Assembly: GCA_038025085.1 (NCBI GenBank)
Contig: CM076142.1
Coordinates: forward strand, 9,150,501 to 9,214,500
Reading direction: 5' to 3'
DNA from: Tetragonia tetragonoides
Lineage: Eukaryota; Streptophyta; Magnoliopsida; Caryophyllales; Aizoaceae
DNA length: 64,000 bases
Numbering within the stretch: position 1 is the stretch's first letter; each line of letters begins with the position of its first letter. The notes under the pieces were generated by a model. That model did not search any database, was not told the DNA's origin, and saw only the letters and a program-made list of their open reading frames with translations. Positions 1 through 9,969 of this stretch are shown here, piece by piece. The position numbers were made by a program, and so were the translations under genes.

Positions 1-1546
1 TAATCAAAAACTCAAATTATTTTGCAAATATCAGAATGCGTACTTGCTTACGTAGTTGGTAATTATACCTAATGTAGTTATGTTTTCATAATCTCAATAA
101 TTATGTTTAGTGGTATGTGATTAGTGAGAGAATCAAATTACAAGTGCATGAACTTGACACAATCCATACATTGTTACTCAACGACCAAGTTCTTTTTTGG
201 TGAGATATTATACAACCACATACTTACTAAATTCTAGAACGACTATGAAATCCCATTTTGTAGAAGATATCAAATGCTAATGGTCATTATTCCCCGTAGA
301 ATATGCTTATGTTAATGTTATGTACACTCGCTCTTATTCCCTATCAACCAATCATTACCATGAGTGGAAGCAACACTAAGTCATCAATCAAAATCACCTG
401 CCAAATGCTTCCTTTCATCATAATAGACTACTTTCATTCATTACGTTTTCCGTTAATTAACAATGTGGATATGAATCAAATGATATGGTTGAGCGGTAGA
501 GACTCATCCATTCTTAATTAAATTCGAGGATTTGAATATCGCATTAGCATGGAGCAACCTTGAAATATATTAGCAAGTTGTTTTATCTATATATTGAGGT
601 GTTTACAAGTCAGCGCAAAAAAAATAGTAGTCATAGTGACTGACGATGGATGTTAGAAATATTGTACAGTATAATATCTTTAGGATATTGCATATAATAT
701 CTGTAGGATATTATTCTAAGTAGATTGCTACTACAATTTATTTTCTTCCTATAATTATAGATATACCTAGATGTATATATACCCATGTACCTCATAAACT
801 TGATATACAATGAATACACACATTTCTCATTTCTTTATTTCTAACAATGGATACCCAGTGTGAAAAAGAAAAAACAATTTGAAATGAACAATTTAACATT
901 CCCTTATTGGCCAACATTTTGGAACAACAGAAACAGTTTACCCCTCCAAATCTTGCCACGTGTCTAATTAAGAAATTCAGGGCGAATCATCGATGAAGAC
1001 CGCATCTACTTGGCCTCTTGTAACCTGCCACATGGTTCATGTACTTGGAAATCTTTAGTCCCTAAACACTCCCTAGTACTTGTATGTTTATACTCTAGCT
1101 AGTGATCTATCTACTCCTTTGTTAATATTATATTAAAAATGACTTAAGGCTAAACTTTCATTTTCAATCATCAACTTTTGTTGAAAAGTTGTTTTTATTT
1201 TAAGTGGCAGTAACATGGTAGTACTACTTTGGAGTAATATTATTAAATTCGTGTTATAAGTACCATAAATAAAACCTTAAGCTTTAGCTTGCATATTTCC
1301 CTCTTAACACAAACTTAAAATTATTTACCTTAAATAAATTCTTACTATCAAGAGTAACAAATTATTTCAAGTGAAAAGGTTCCATGGTTCGTTCTTTTGG
1401 TCTATTGTACTCAAGTGAACCGATTATTATTACACCACTAAACTCAATTGTTCAAACTGAATGGAACAATAGTATATATATGTTAACACTAATCATCTCA
1501 CCGAACTAACTAAACTGAATTGAATAATTATTATATAACTGAACTA

Positions 1547-1700
1547 CGGGTGTGTTCTTTTCCACCTACATATATACTCAATAATTGGTTCAGTTCAGTT
1601 TAATTTACTAAAGTTCAATTGATCAGTTTAGTTTATTAATAATCTACTTTTTCACTCACATTTTACAATTCAATTCAATTTAATAGAGTTCAATAGAGTG
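1547..1700. repeat. Small MITE-like repeat (GTGTTCTTTCCACT family)
   Basis: An AT-rich stretch begins with GGTGTGTTCTTTTCCAC and closes with GAGTGGAAAAAT, which is partly the inverse of the start. Its interior is rich in TTCAGTTCAGTTTA-like motifs. Similar stretches occur at about 17788-17910 and 33190-33348, the latter ending AGTGGAAAGAACACATCC, the inverse of this start. I could not find clean target-site duplications, so the boundaries are approximate. Confidence 0.35.
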
Positions 1701-1802
1701 GAAAAATAATTACATTCTAAGCTACACCGATCTCAATATAAGTGGAAAAAAATACATACAACAGGTAGTCTAATTAATAATTGAAAGTTTAATAAATCTC
1801 TT

Positions 1803-1912
1803 ATAAGACCGCGTTAAAATAATACCATCTTTATAACCAAACATAACGTCGTAGTTATATGTGTAGCCTCAATCACCTTGAGGCGGCCTCAAGTTTTTGC
1901 GTTGAAAGTTAC
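1803..1912. repeat. Dispersed foldback repeat, copy 1
   Basis: It shares the order TAAGACCG..., CATCTTTATAACCAAACATAACGTC, a short AT tract and TGAGGCGGCCTCA with stretches at about 7070-7170 and 9795-9920. The GAGGC/GCCTC blocks at both ends suggest a short foldback element. There is no coding content. Family assignment is unknown. Confidence 0.4.
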
Positions 1913-2068
1913 TCATTGTATACTGTATCAGTGTCACTATCCCTATATCTTTATATGCTAATGCTATGATATGATGTTAAGAGGGCTAAGACTTGACCTT
2001 GAATACCAAAGCATATGAGTGGTGGCCTGGTGGGCCACTAACTTACTTAAAATATCCTTATAAACTTC

Positions 2069-2076
2069 TATATATA
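2069..2076 (+). promoter_or_regulatory. TATA box of the WD40 gene
   Basis: TATATATA lies 80 bp upstream of the chosen ATG at 2156. Initiation about 30 bp downstream would leave a 5' leader of roughly 50 nt. An ATG at 2148, out of frame and 8 nt before the main start, would then lie in the leader. Confidence 0.5.
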
Positions 2077-2155
2077 CCCATTTCATAAGCTTTAGTTGGA
2101 GGTCCAAAAAAATCAATCAATCATCATCAAATTTAATAACTCTCCCTATGTTACA

Positions 2156-3349
2156 ATGGCTCATTACTTTGATAACAGCAGAAGCTCCTCATTTTCTCTC
2201 TCCAGAGATGAATGGAGTTTCAGAAGCACTTCATCTTCTAACAACACAACAATAATCCCCTGCATCTCACACCCACATTACAACTGTATAACCACCTTAA
2301 AAACCCATAACCACCACCATATCACCTGCTTGGCGGTCCACAATAACCTACTGTACGCTGCATCAGGTAACAACATCAACGTCTTTGATTTATCCACGTC
2401 ATCGCTTATAACACCCCCGTTATTCAACGGCCATGATTTATCCTCAGGTGGGTTCATCAAATCAATCACATTCCACGGGGATAAGATTTTAACCGCTCAT
2501 CAAGACGGTAAAATTTGTGCATGGAAACGACACCGTTTAGTGACAACTCTCCCTACAGTGAAAGACAAGCTTTCTAATTTTCTTTCTCCTAAAAATTACA
2601 TCCAAGTACGGAGAAATAAAAAGAAACTATGGATTCATCACAACGACGCCGTTTCGGGTCTGGCAGTAAAAAATAACAATGTCACGTGTATGGATATGAT
2701 TTACTCTGTGTCGTGGGATAAAACTGTTAAAGCCTGGCGACCGTCAGATTTTAAATGCGTTGAGTCATTTACAGCACATGATGACGCAATTAATTGTGTA
2801 ACGGTTTCGGTTAATGGGACTATTTTTACCGGGTCAGCCGATGGGAGAATTCGGGTTTGGGTAAAAGAGGGTAATGATCGTGTGGGGCGGCACCACATGG
2901 TAGCTACACTGAAGAAGCATAAATCAACGGTTAATGCACTCGCGTTAAGTGACGATGGGAATGTTTTGTTATCCGGTGGTTGTGATGGGAAGATAGTGAC
3001 GTGGAGGAGAGAGAAAGGGGAGGATTGGGTGTGTGAGGGTGTAGGGGAACATGATGGGGCTGTGTTGTGTTTGATTAAATTGGATGGTTGTGATTTGTTT
3101 ATGAGTGGATCGGCTGATCAGACTGTCAGGATTTGGGGAAGAGGTGAAAGTGGAGGATTGTTTTCTTGTTTGGGTGTTTTGGAAGGGCATAAGAGAGCAG
3201 TGAGGTCTTTGGTTATGGCAAAATTGGAGAAAGAAAGAAACGGTGTCGTTTCGGTTTGTAGTGGGAGTTTAGATGGGGAGATTAAGATTTGGGAAATTAT
3301 GGTTGAAGAGTTAAGTTCAAGTTTCCTTAATCAATGCAAGGGAGATTAG
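2156..3349 (+). CDS. WD40-repeat protein, JINGUBANG-like
   Basis: A single-exon gene for a 397-residue protein predicted to fold as a seven-bladed beta propeller. After a Ser-rich N-terminus (about residues 1-50) come seven WD-type repeats ending in motifs such as INVFDL, ICAWKR, TVKAWRP, RIRVWVK, KIVTWRR, TVRIWGR and EIKIWEI. GH/AH...SGSADG...W patterns are clear in blades 3-7. The composition and Ser-rich head resemble the plant JINGUBANG/At1g24130 group of transducin/WD40 proteins, soluble scaffolds; one member negatively regulates pollen germination. I cannot say which member this is. The start at 2156 was preferred because the frame upstream has no ATG and a TATA box sits 80 bp away. An out-of-frame ATG at 2148 overlaps the start. 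A Copia derivative lies 535 bp downstream. Confidence 0.85.
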   Translation: MAHYFDNSRSSSFSLSRDEWSFRSTSSSNNTTIIPCISHPHYNCITTLKTHNHHHITCLAVHNNLLYAASGNNINVFDLSTSSLITPPLFNGHDLSSGGFIKSITFHGDKILTAHQDGKICAWKRHRLVTTLPTVKDKLSNFLSPKNYIQVRRNKKKLWIHHNDAVSGLAVKNNNVTCMDMIYSVSWDKTVKAWRPSDFKCVESFTAHDDAINCVTVSVNGTIFTGSADGRIRVWVKEGNDRVGRHHMVATLKKHKSTVNALALSDDGNVLLSGGCDGKIVTWRREKGEDWVCEGVGEHDGAVLCLIKLDGCDLFMSGSADQTVRIWGRGESGGLFSCLGVLEGHKRAVRSLVMAKLEKERNGVVSVCSGSLDGEIKIWEIMVEELSSSFLNQCKGD

Positions 3350-3884
3350 ATAGTAATAATACGCACTTTTGATTCGTTTTTCTAAATAGTAGAGATTGGA
3401 TTGGATACTGACATACTGTGTATGGATACATGAATGATTGATTTGATACGACCTATTACGATCGATTCGGATAATATGTATTAGTGATGATTATAATAAA
3501 AACATTGTTGTTTTAAGGATTTGGTTTGCTTACTCAAGCTTTTGTTCATATTCATTGATGTTATAGATGCATGATAATATGATTTTGGATGGGTATTGAT
3601 AATGATGCAAGTTAAAGAAAGCTAATTAAGTACTGTAGAGTAGACAACAAATGCTCATGCCTTCGTCATGTATAACTCCATAGTTCATATTGTTATGAAG
3701 GTTTGACAATGGGCCAAAAATAATGAGAGGTTTACAATAATATCCTACAGCTTTAATATCCTTATCTCAAGTCTCAACTACCTAGCTAGCTCGATCGTTA
3801 GCTTCGCCGATCCATGAACAAAATATATATAAGCACACCCAAAATAATAAAAATAAAAATAAAATACACACTACTAGTATATAT

Positions 3885-4728
3885 TGTTGAGGTAACGCCC
3901 CAAATACCAAATACTATTATTAAGTTGTGTTTTATTTTATTTAAGTTTGTATAGAAAATAAAATAGAACAAAAAGAAAAGAAAAAGAAAAAGAAAAAAAA
4001 GATAAGTTTAGTCAAGTCATTTAATGGTGTACGTGACTTGTGATATTATTGGGCTTTGGAGTTTGTATGTAGTCTATTAGCCTTTTAGAGTTAACGGCTT
4101 AATGGACTAATATCAGCTTATGAAGGAAGCATTTGGTAGGGCATTAATTTGTGACAATGAACTATGCCGTGAGAATATAAACAGATAGGAGGAAACAAAA
4201 AGGGTATTAGTGGGAAAGCCGTTACAGTGAGTTGTAACGCATGTGAAACGAAAGAAGCACAGTGTCGAACAAACAGCCGAAAAGGAAAAGGGAGAGCCAG
4301 TGAGTGAGAGACAAACAAAGAGTGAGAGAAATTGAGTATTTCTCCAAAGAGGTTTGTTCCAGTTCACGGTTGATTCGGTTTGTTCGGGTGAAGATAATCA
4401 GAGTATTCGGATCGGTCATCGACAGGTATTTGTGGGTGTATCTTTGGTTTTGTGGGAGTACCAAATTGAGTTAGAGTTTGTCAATTTGTACTAATACCAA
4501 AGATAGTTTGTTTACTTGTTGCTTGATCTTGTGATTGTTGCCGATTGTAATCTTGATTATCATAGTGGATTATTGTTTAGTGCGTGGAGATCCGCACCGT
4601 GGTTTTTCCCCTAATTGAGAGGGGTTTTCCACGTAAAAATTGTCTGTGTTGTTTTTGGGTTCTTACACTTTATTTTTCCGATTATCTGTTGTTGTGATTG
4701 TGGGTAAATACCGTAGTTTTCCCCAACA
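3885..4728 (+). repeat. 5' LTR
   Basis: 844 bp, TG...CA bounded. It holds a TATA-like GAATATAAACA near 4171-4181 that could be the element's promoter, and A/G-rich (AAAGA)n near 3968-4000. It is almost identical to the LTR at 6157-6998. Confidence 0.93.
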
Positions 4729-4729
4729 A

Positions 4730-4741
4730 TGGTATCAGAGC
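4730..4741 (+). promoter_or_regulatory. Primer-binding site (initiator tRNA-Met)
   Basis: TGGTATCAGAGC starts one base after the 5' LTR and is complementary to the 3' end of plant tRNA-iMet, the usual Copia primer. The ATG at 4729 spans the LTR/PBS junction and is in frame with gag. Confidence 0.9.
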
Positions 4742-4812
4742 TTTTGGTTGTAGGATCGGTGGTGGGAAAATTACTGTATTTGTTGAAGGAGGAATTATTT
4801 TGTGCAAGTAAC

Positions 4813-6162
4813 ATGTCTGGTAGTGTGCCCAAATTTGAAATTCCTTTGTTTGATGGTAAAATTAATTTTACTGTGTGGAAGAGTACGGTTGAGGATTTGT
4901 TGGTTCAACAAAATTTAGATGAGGCTTTAGATGAGACAAAGCCTAGTGGGGTGACCGATGCCCAATGGACATCGAAGAAGAAGAAAGCTGTCAGTACTAT
5001 TAGATTAGCTATGGTTCCGGAGATCAAGTATAATTACTTGACTGAGACAGGTCCAAAGAAGTTGTTGGATAAGCTCCAGAGTGTATATGCATCAAAGTCA
5101 CTGACTAACAAGCTTTGTTTGAGATATGAGTTGTACCAGCTAAAGATGGAGCAAGGTACAGCGTTGCAGGTCCACATTAACAGTTTTAACCAGCTAGTAT
5201 CTCAGTTAAGAAATGCAGATGAGAAGATCTCCGATCAAGAGGAGGCATTGTTATTGTTGGCTTCACTACCTAAGTCCTACAGGCCAATTGTGCAGACATT
5301 ACTTGTAGGGAGGACAGAGATTACACTAGATGAAGCAATGACAGTGTTGAGAGAAAATGATCGGATGATGTTGCAGGTTGATGGTATCTCTTCAAGTGAT
5401 GGAGGAGATAGAGTACTAGCTGCGGAGGTGTCCGAAAGAGGGAGGAATCATGAGAGAAGAGGTGGTGGCCCGAGAAGTAGGTCGAAGTCGCGCGCGAGAG
5501 ACTTTAGTAACATAGAGTGTTACTATTGTGGTGAGAAGGGTCATATTCAGAGTCGTTGCCCAAAGATGAGAGATGATTTGAAGAGTTTCAAGCAGCTGCA
5601 AGAGAAGATGGGTAAGACCAAAATTGATAATGATAGCGGTTCCTCTAATGTAATTATGTCTTGTGATGGTAATAAGGAGTTGTTCTTGGCTAGTAACAAT
5701 GAGGGGAAGGAAAGCCAAGAGAGTTGGGTGTTGGACTCCGGCACTTCGGTTCACATTTGTGGAGACCATGCTATGTTTGATACTTTGTGCCAAGATGGTG
5801 AGTATGGTGACATCAACATGGGGAGTGGTAAGATGAAGGCCAAAGGGATGGGAAGCATCCGCATTGAGCTCCATGGTGGTGTGACTAGAACCTTCCACAA
5901 TGTGATGTATGTACCCGATGCTCGTATTAACGTGATTTCGTTGGGTGAGTTGACATCGCAAGGGTGTAGATACATTGGTACGGGAAGGTGGTGCAAAGTG
6001 TATCGTGGTGCTACTTTGATTGTGCAAGGAAAGAAGGCGGAGAACAACTTGTGTTATGTTGAGGGTCATTGCGTAGGGAGGAGCAAGACTGCGAAGAAGA
6101 AGGTCCGTTTCTCGGACAAGGTGGAGGTATTTGGTGATTTGGGTCGAGGAAGGATTTGTTGA
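4813..6162 (+). CDS. gag: Copia-type Gag with CCHC knuckle and protease core
   Basis: A 449-residue polyprotein. The N-terminal half is a Copia Gag (UBN2-like) domain: FDGKINFTVWK near residue 15, then LCLRYELYQLKM and LLLASLPKSYRPIV. An Arg/Ser-rich linker leads to a perfect CX2CX4HX4C zinc knuckle (CYYCGEKGHIQSRC, about residues 236-249), which binds RNA in virus-like particles. Next is WVLDSGTSVHICGD, the DSG/DSGT catalytic motif of Copia aspartic protease, followed by GSIRIEL and VMYVPDARINVISLGEL, typical of the protease/pre-integrase region. The frame ends at a TGA formed inside the first bases of the 3' LTR. The start at 4813 was chosen because it begins the conserved Gag; the same frame is open back to the PBS ATG at 4729. 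There is no integrase or RT. Confidence 0.88.
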   Translation: MSGSVPKFEIPLFDGKINFTVWKSTVEDLLVQQNLDEALDETKPSGVTDAQWTSKKKKAVSTIRLAMVPEIKYNYLTETGPKKLLDKLQSVYASKSLTNKLCLRYELYQLKMEQGTALQVHINSFNQLVSQLRNADEKISDQEEALLLLASLPKSYRPIVQTLLVGRTEITLDEAMTVLRENDRMMLQVDGISSSDGGDRVLAAEVSERGRNHERRGGGPRSRSKSRARDFSNIECYYCGEKGHIQSRCPKMRDDLKSFKQLQEKMGKTKIDNDSGSSNVIMSCDGNKELFLASNNEGKESQESWVLDSGTSVHICGDHAMFDTLCQDGEYGDINMGSGKMKAKGMGSIRIELHGGVTRTFHNVMYVPDARINVISLGELTSQGCRYIGTGRWCKVYRGATLIVQGKKAENNLCYVEGHCVGRSKTAKKKVRFSDKVEVFGDLGRGRIC

Positions 6163-6998
6163 GGTAACGCCCCAAATACCAAATACTATTATTAAGTTGT
6201 GTTTTATTTTATTTAAGTTTGTATAGAAAATTAAATAGAACAAAAAGAAAAGAAAAAGAAAAAGAAAAAAAAGAAAGTTTAGTCAAGTCATTTAATGGTG
6301 TACGTGACTTGTGATATTATTGGGCTTTGGAGTTTGTATTAGTTTATTAGCCTTTTAGAGTTAACGGCTTAATGGACTAATATCAGCTTATGAAGGAAGC
6401 ATCTGGTAGGGCATTAATTTGTGACAATGAGCTATGCCGTGAGAATATAAACAGATAGGAGGAAACAAAAAGGGTTTTAGTGGGAAAGCCGTTACAGTGA
6501 GTTGTAACGCATGTGAAACGAAAGAAGCACAGTGTCGAACAAACAGCCGAAAAGGAAAAGGGAGAGCCAGTGAGTGAGAGACAAACAAAGAGTGAGAGAA
6601 ATTGAGTATTTCTCCAAAGAGGTTTGTTCCAGTTCACGGTTGATTCGGTTTGTTCGGGTGAAGATAATCAGAGTATTCGGATCGGTCATCGACAGGTATT
6701 TGTGGGTGTATCTTTGGTTTTGTGGGAGTACCAAATTGAGTTAGAGTTTGTCAATTTGTATTAATACCAAAGATAGTTTGTTTACTTGTTGCTTGATCTT
6801 GTGATTGTTGCCGATTGTAATCTTGATTATCATAGTGGATTATTGTTTAGTGCGTGGAGATCCGCACCGTGGTTTTTCCCCTAATTGAGAGGGGTTTTCC
6901 ACGTAAAAATTGTCTATGTTGTTTTTGGGTTCTTGCACTTTATTTTTCCGATTATCTGTTGTTGTGATTGTGGGTAAATACCGTAGTTTTTCCCAACA
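6157..6998 (+). repeat. 3' LTR
   Basis: 842 bp, starting TGTTGAGG and ending TCCCAACA. It matches the 5' LTR apart from roughly a dozen substitutions or single-base indels, for example near 6231, 6273, 6340 and 6989. Its second to sixth bases supply the gag stop codon. Confidence 0.93.
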
Positions 6999-7069
6999 TA
7001 TATAGATTATTCTATGAACACAAAACATGTATATTCAATTACCAATAAAATAATCAATAAGTCGTTTGT

Positions 7070-7172
7070 ATAAGGCCGTCTCAGCAAGATGAGATCACCT
7101 CTATAATCAAACATAACGTCATATTTGTATATATGAGGCCGCCTCAGGATATCATACGAATTTTTGTGTAAA
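7070..7172. repeat. Dispersed foldback repeat, copy 2
   Basis: It carries GGCCGTCTCAGCAAGATGAG, then a CTATAATCAAACATAACGTC core, then TGAGGCCGCCTCAGG. The core and order match 1803-1912 and, less closely, 9795-9920. It lies just downstream of the Copia derivative. Confidence 0.4.
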
Positions 7173-7377
7173 GTAATAAGGGATATTTAGTGTTTACTAC
7201 CTTCCCATTCCTCATCTCTCTTGCTTTCTCTCTCTATTAACCTTCGTATATCATCCATTACTTCCCAACATTCTTTTTCAATTTTTTCCATCTTATTCCT
7301 GTTTCTGCAAATATCATCAGTGGCCAAGGGATTAAGGGAACCCTATCATTATTATAAGTGTGCAACAGATCGAATTA

Positions 7378-7610
7378 AGGGGATGTTTGGTTGGGAGAAA
7401 TGATTAAGGGGGTAATGAAATGAATTTTTAGGCTAAAATGGGAGGTATATGAGGTAGTGGGAGTTAGATTTTGTGAAAATGAGGGTAATGATTAACCCCA
7501 TTTAGGGGGATAATAAAAACCCACCTCCCCATAGGTTAATGATTTTCCCTTCATTTTTTTCATTACATCCTTAATCATTACCCTCATCACCACTTTACCT
7601 TAGCCCCTAA
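7378..7610. repeat. Foldback (MITE-like) stretch
   Basis: The left part has GGATGTTTGGTTGGGAGAAA and AATGATTAAGGGGGTAATG. The right part has the inverse pattern CATTACATCCTTAATCATTACC. The central ATTAACCCCATTTAGGGGG is itself palindromic. No clean target duplication was found. Confidence 0.35.
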
Positions 7611-8675
7611 GTGTATATTAACTTTAATTTGGAATAAGATAAAAAAGAGAAACATGCATGACTCGATATAACTTAGGGTTAAAAAAAATGGAACATAAGT
7701 GCTATACGTTGTTGGTAAGGATCGGATCAACTCACCCGAAACCACACACGACTCCACAAACACTAGTTTATTTTGGCCATTACATGAGAAGATGAAAATT
7801 AATTGAGTCATATATATAAATATAATTGAAACATACACTTTGCTTACTATATAATTATGGATGAGAAATTAAAGCATATGAGTTTGCCAAAACTTGTTCT
7901 TCACTATATTCTTGATTGAATTCATAATCGCCCTGCGAAAATTATTTTGTTCGTATATTAGGTCTCATTCAGAATTTTATTCATGTAATTTCAACCTTAT
8001 TAATTAATGTAGATTTTTTTGTTAATTTCAATCAACTTTCTTTTGGTCCCTACCATTAGTCATATTAATATTTATAAATATAATTTTCTATCATAGAATT
8101 AGTAGTAGTATATTTGTTTATTTTTTTGGCATTTTTAATATTTGCGGTTGATTATGAGACGTCAAGTGATCGCTTTCATGCATGTGAAGCAGGGGAGGGA
8201 GCTCGCTCAAGTCGCACGTGCAGGCCGCCGCACAATTAAAGGCATTGGCGATCATGACTTCATGAGTCAAATCAAAGGAAATTTATGTGCGTACTACTGC
8301 ATTATTATATTAACGCACTAGCTAGGCACCTAAACTGAATTATTGCCCAACTAAAGGTGATTTAACTTAAGATTTAGAAATTAAATATAATTTACATGCT
8401 TTTGGATGATAGACCATACTTATTTATTGCAGATATTATTATTGTAACTAATTAATAAGGTCATATATTTTTGTTGTTTAGATCGGTCATATAGTAGGAA
8501 TTCTAATTATCATTCATTTATCACAAAAAGTCTTGTGAAAGAGTAACATCTCACTATAATACAATAAAAAAAAAATAGCACTTTTCATTTAAAATGTAAC
8601 GTTATTTTGATACTTGTTAGTCTACAAGTTACATCACCTACTTTTGTTCAAATATATAAAGTCATCTATTAATAA

Positions 8676-8869
8676 GTGGTTGGTGAAAGTGTACGTGGTT
8701 CGGCACTCTTATCCTTTAAGTAAGGTTGATGGTTCGAATCTTCTGAGTTGATAAATTATTTAGTGGGAGCGCTTTACCCTTTTGTAGGCCGACCCAGTAC
8801 AAACAAGATTAGTATTGTCCTAAAAAATTTAGGTGAACATGGCCTGTGGTTAAATCAATAAAAAAAATA
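8676..8869 (+). repeat. SINE-like, tRNA-derived repeat
   Basis: GTGGTTGGTGAAAGTGTACG resembles a degenerate pol III A box and GGTTCGAATC (about 8732-8741) is an exact tRNA B box. A related head occurs at 58862-58900. The stretch ends near CAATAAAAAAAATAA. The boundaries are inferred. Confidence 0.4.
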
Positions 8870-9794
8870 ATATTGTCCCTATTGGCTATTGGTTGTTGGT
8901 TTATGTATAAATGTTCCCCACTATGAATTCCCTCCTCAATTCCCCTCAAAGAGAAGGTAGAGAGAAAATGCATGCCATGGCATGGCATATATTACGAGTT
9001 TGAGCCAATACAAAAGTAAAGATTTTCAACATATATAAATTATATGAGTCTGTCTCAAAGTGTATCAAAGGCTCAAACAAATTTGACATCACATTTTAGT
9101 TATAGAGTTGATCTTATATTGAATCATCTCATTTAAGACCCATTTTTTAAAATTATGAACAGAGGACCAAAATGATTAATTTAATTAAAAGCCCAAATAA
9201 GCAGGTAGGATTAGGGAAGCACACATTACATTAGAGCGAGCCACTTTTCTTGGGAGCTTCTGTACATAAAGCTTTTGAAGCTTATAAAAAATGACTTTTT
9301 TGAGACGATGGTTAATAACCAGCCCCTCTAGACAATAACGACATATTTGGGCAAGTTTGAGATCACTTTTAGATGATATACTCCATCTTTTTGGGAGCAT
9401 GTGGCTCACACTAATCAGCATAATCAAGTAGTTTAATTAACGATTCGATCTTATCAAAAAGAACAATAGTTTAATTAACCAAAATATACTAGTATAAAGA
9501 GGCTAGTAAACATCTCACCTGATCTATATATATCTTTGTTTGTGAGTATTTGTATTCTAATTTGAAAGCATTAACCTCCTAATGATCCCTTAATTGTGTA
9601 ACTGCTTACATTACGTACGCAGTAGCTAGTTAAACTCAATTGATCATTTATTGGGGCAAAGAGATGAATTGATCATTTCATCATTAGCTATAATTGATCA
9701 ATTATGACGTACTTTTTTTTTTCTTTTTCTTGAGGGGAGCATTGTGTACAAGTAAATGAGTTACTAAAAGTTTATTATAATTATCAATAAGTTT

Positions 9795-9920
9795 TTTAAG
9801 AGGTTGCCTCAAGATAAGGCCACCTCTATAGCCATTCATAATGAGAGCATAGTGTCATGTTTGTATATATGAGACGTCTTACCTTGAGGACGCCATACGA
9901 GTGTTAAGTGCAATACAAAG
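9795..9920. repeat. Dispersed foldback repeat, copy 3
   Basis: GAGGTTGCCTCAAGATAAGG, CACCTCTATAGCCATTCATAA and GAGACGTCTTACCTTGAGG appear in the same order as in copies 1 and 2. A long A tract begins about 10 bases further on. Confidence 0.35.
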
Positions 9921-9925
9921 TATGA

Positions 9926-9969
<44 letters not shown>

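Larger units (their letters stand above)
1..2066. other. Intergenic DNA without a recognisable gene
   Basis: AT-rich DNA with only short chance reading frames. A G-box/ABRE-like CCACGTGTC lies near 955-963. Around 1547-1690 there is a small foldback-type repeat beginning GGTGTGTTCTTTTCCAC, and around 1803-1910 one copy of a dispersed repeat; both are listed separately. The last few hundred bases are the promoter region of the WD40 gene. Confidence 0.6.
3880..7003 (+). mobile_element. Copia-derived LTR element with Gag-protease only (TR-GAG-like)
   Basis: A complete element of 3114 bp (3885-6998) between direct TATAT target duplications (3880-3884 and 6999-7003). It has two near-identical LTRs of about 843 bp starting TGTTGAGG and ending CCCAACA. 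The primer-binding site TGGTATCAGAGC (4730-4741) matches the 3' end of initiator tRNA-Met, and a purine-rich tract GAGGAAGGA lies just before the 3' LTR. The only reading frame is gag plus a protease core. Integrase, reverse transcriptase and RNase H are absent, so it is non-autonomous and would need enzymes from a related full element. By eye the LTRs differ at about a dozen positions, which implies a young insertion. Confidence 0.93.

Noticed and set aside
5416..6243. 275-codon minus-strand frame
   Set aside because: It is antisense to the gag/protease frame; composition is Thr/Leu/Ile-rich without any domain, as expected of a shadow frame.
3885..6998. Full autonomous Copia retrotransposon
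   Set aside because: There is no integrase, reverse transcriptase or RNase H sequence between the LTRs; the protease region runs straight into the 3' LTR.
9930..9967. 38-base poly(A) tract as a retroposon tail
   Set aside because: No retroposon body, target duplication or coding remnant could be attached to it; simple slippage is enough.
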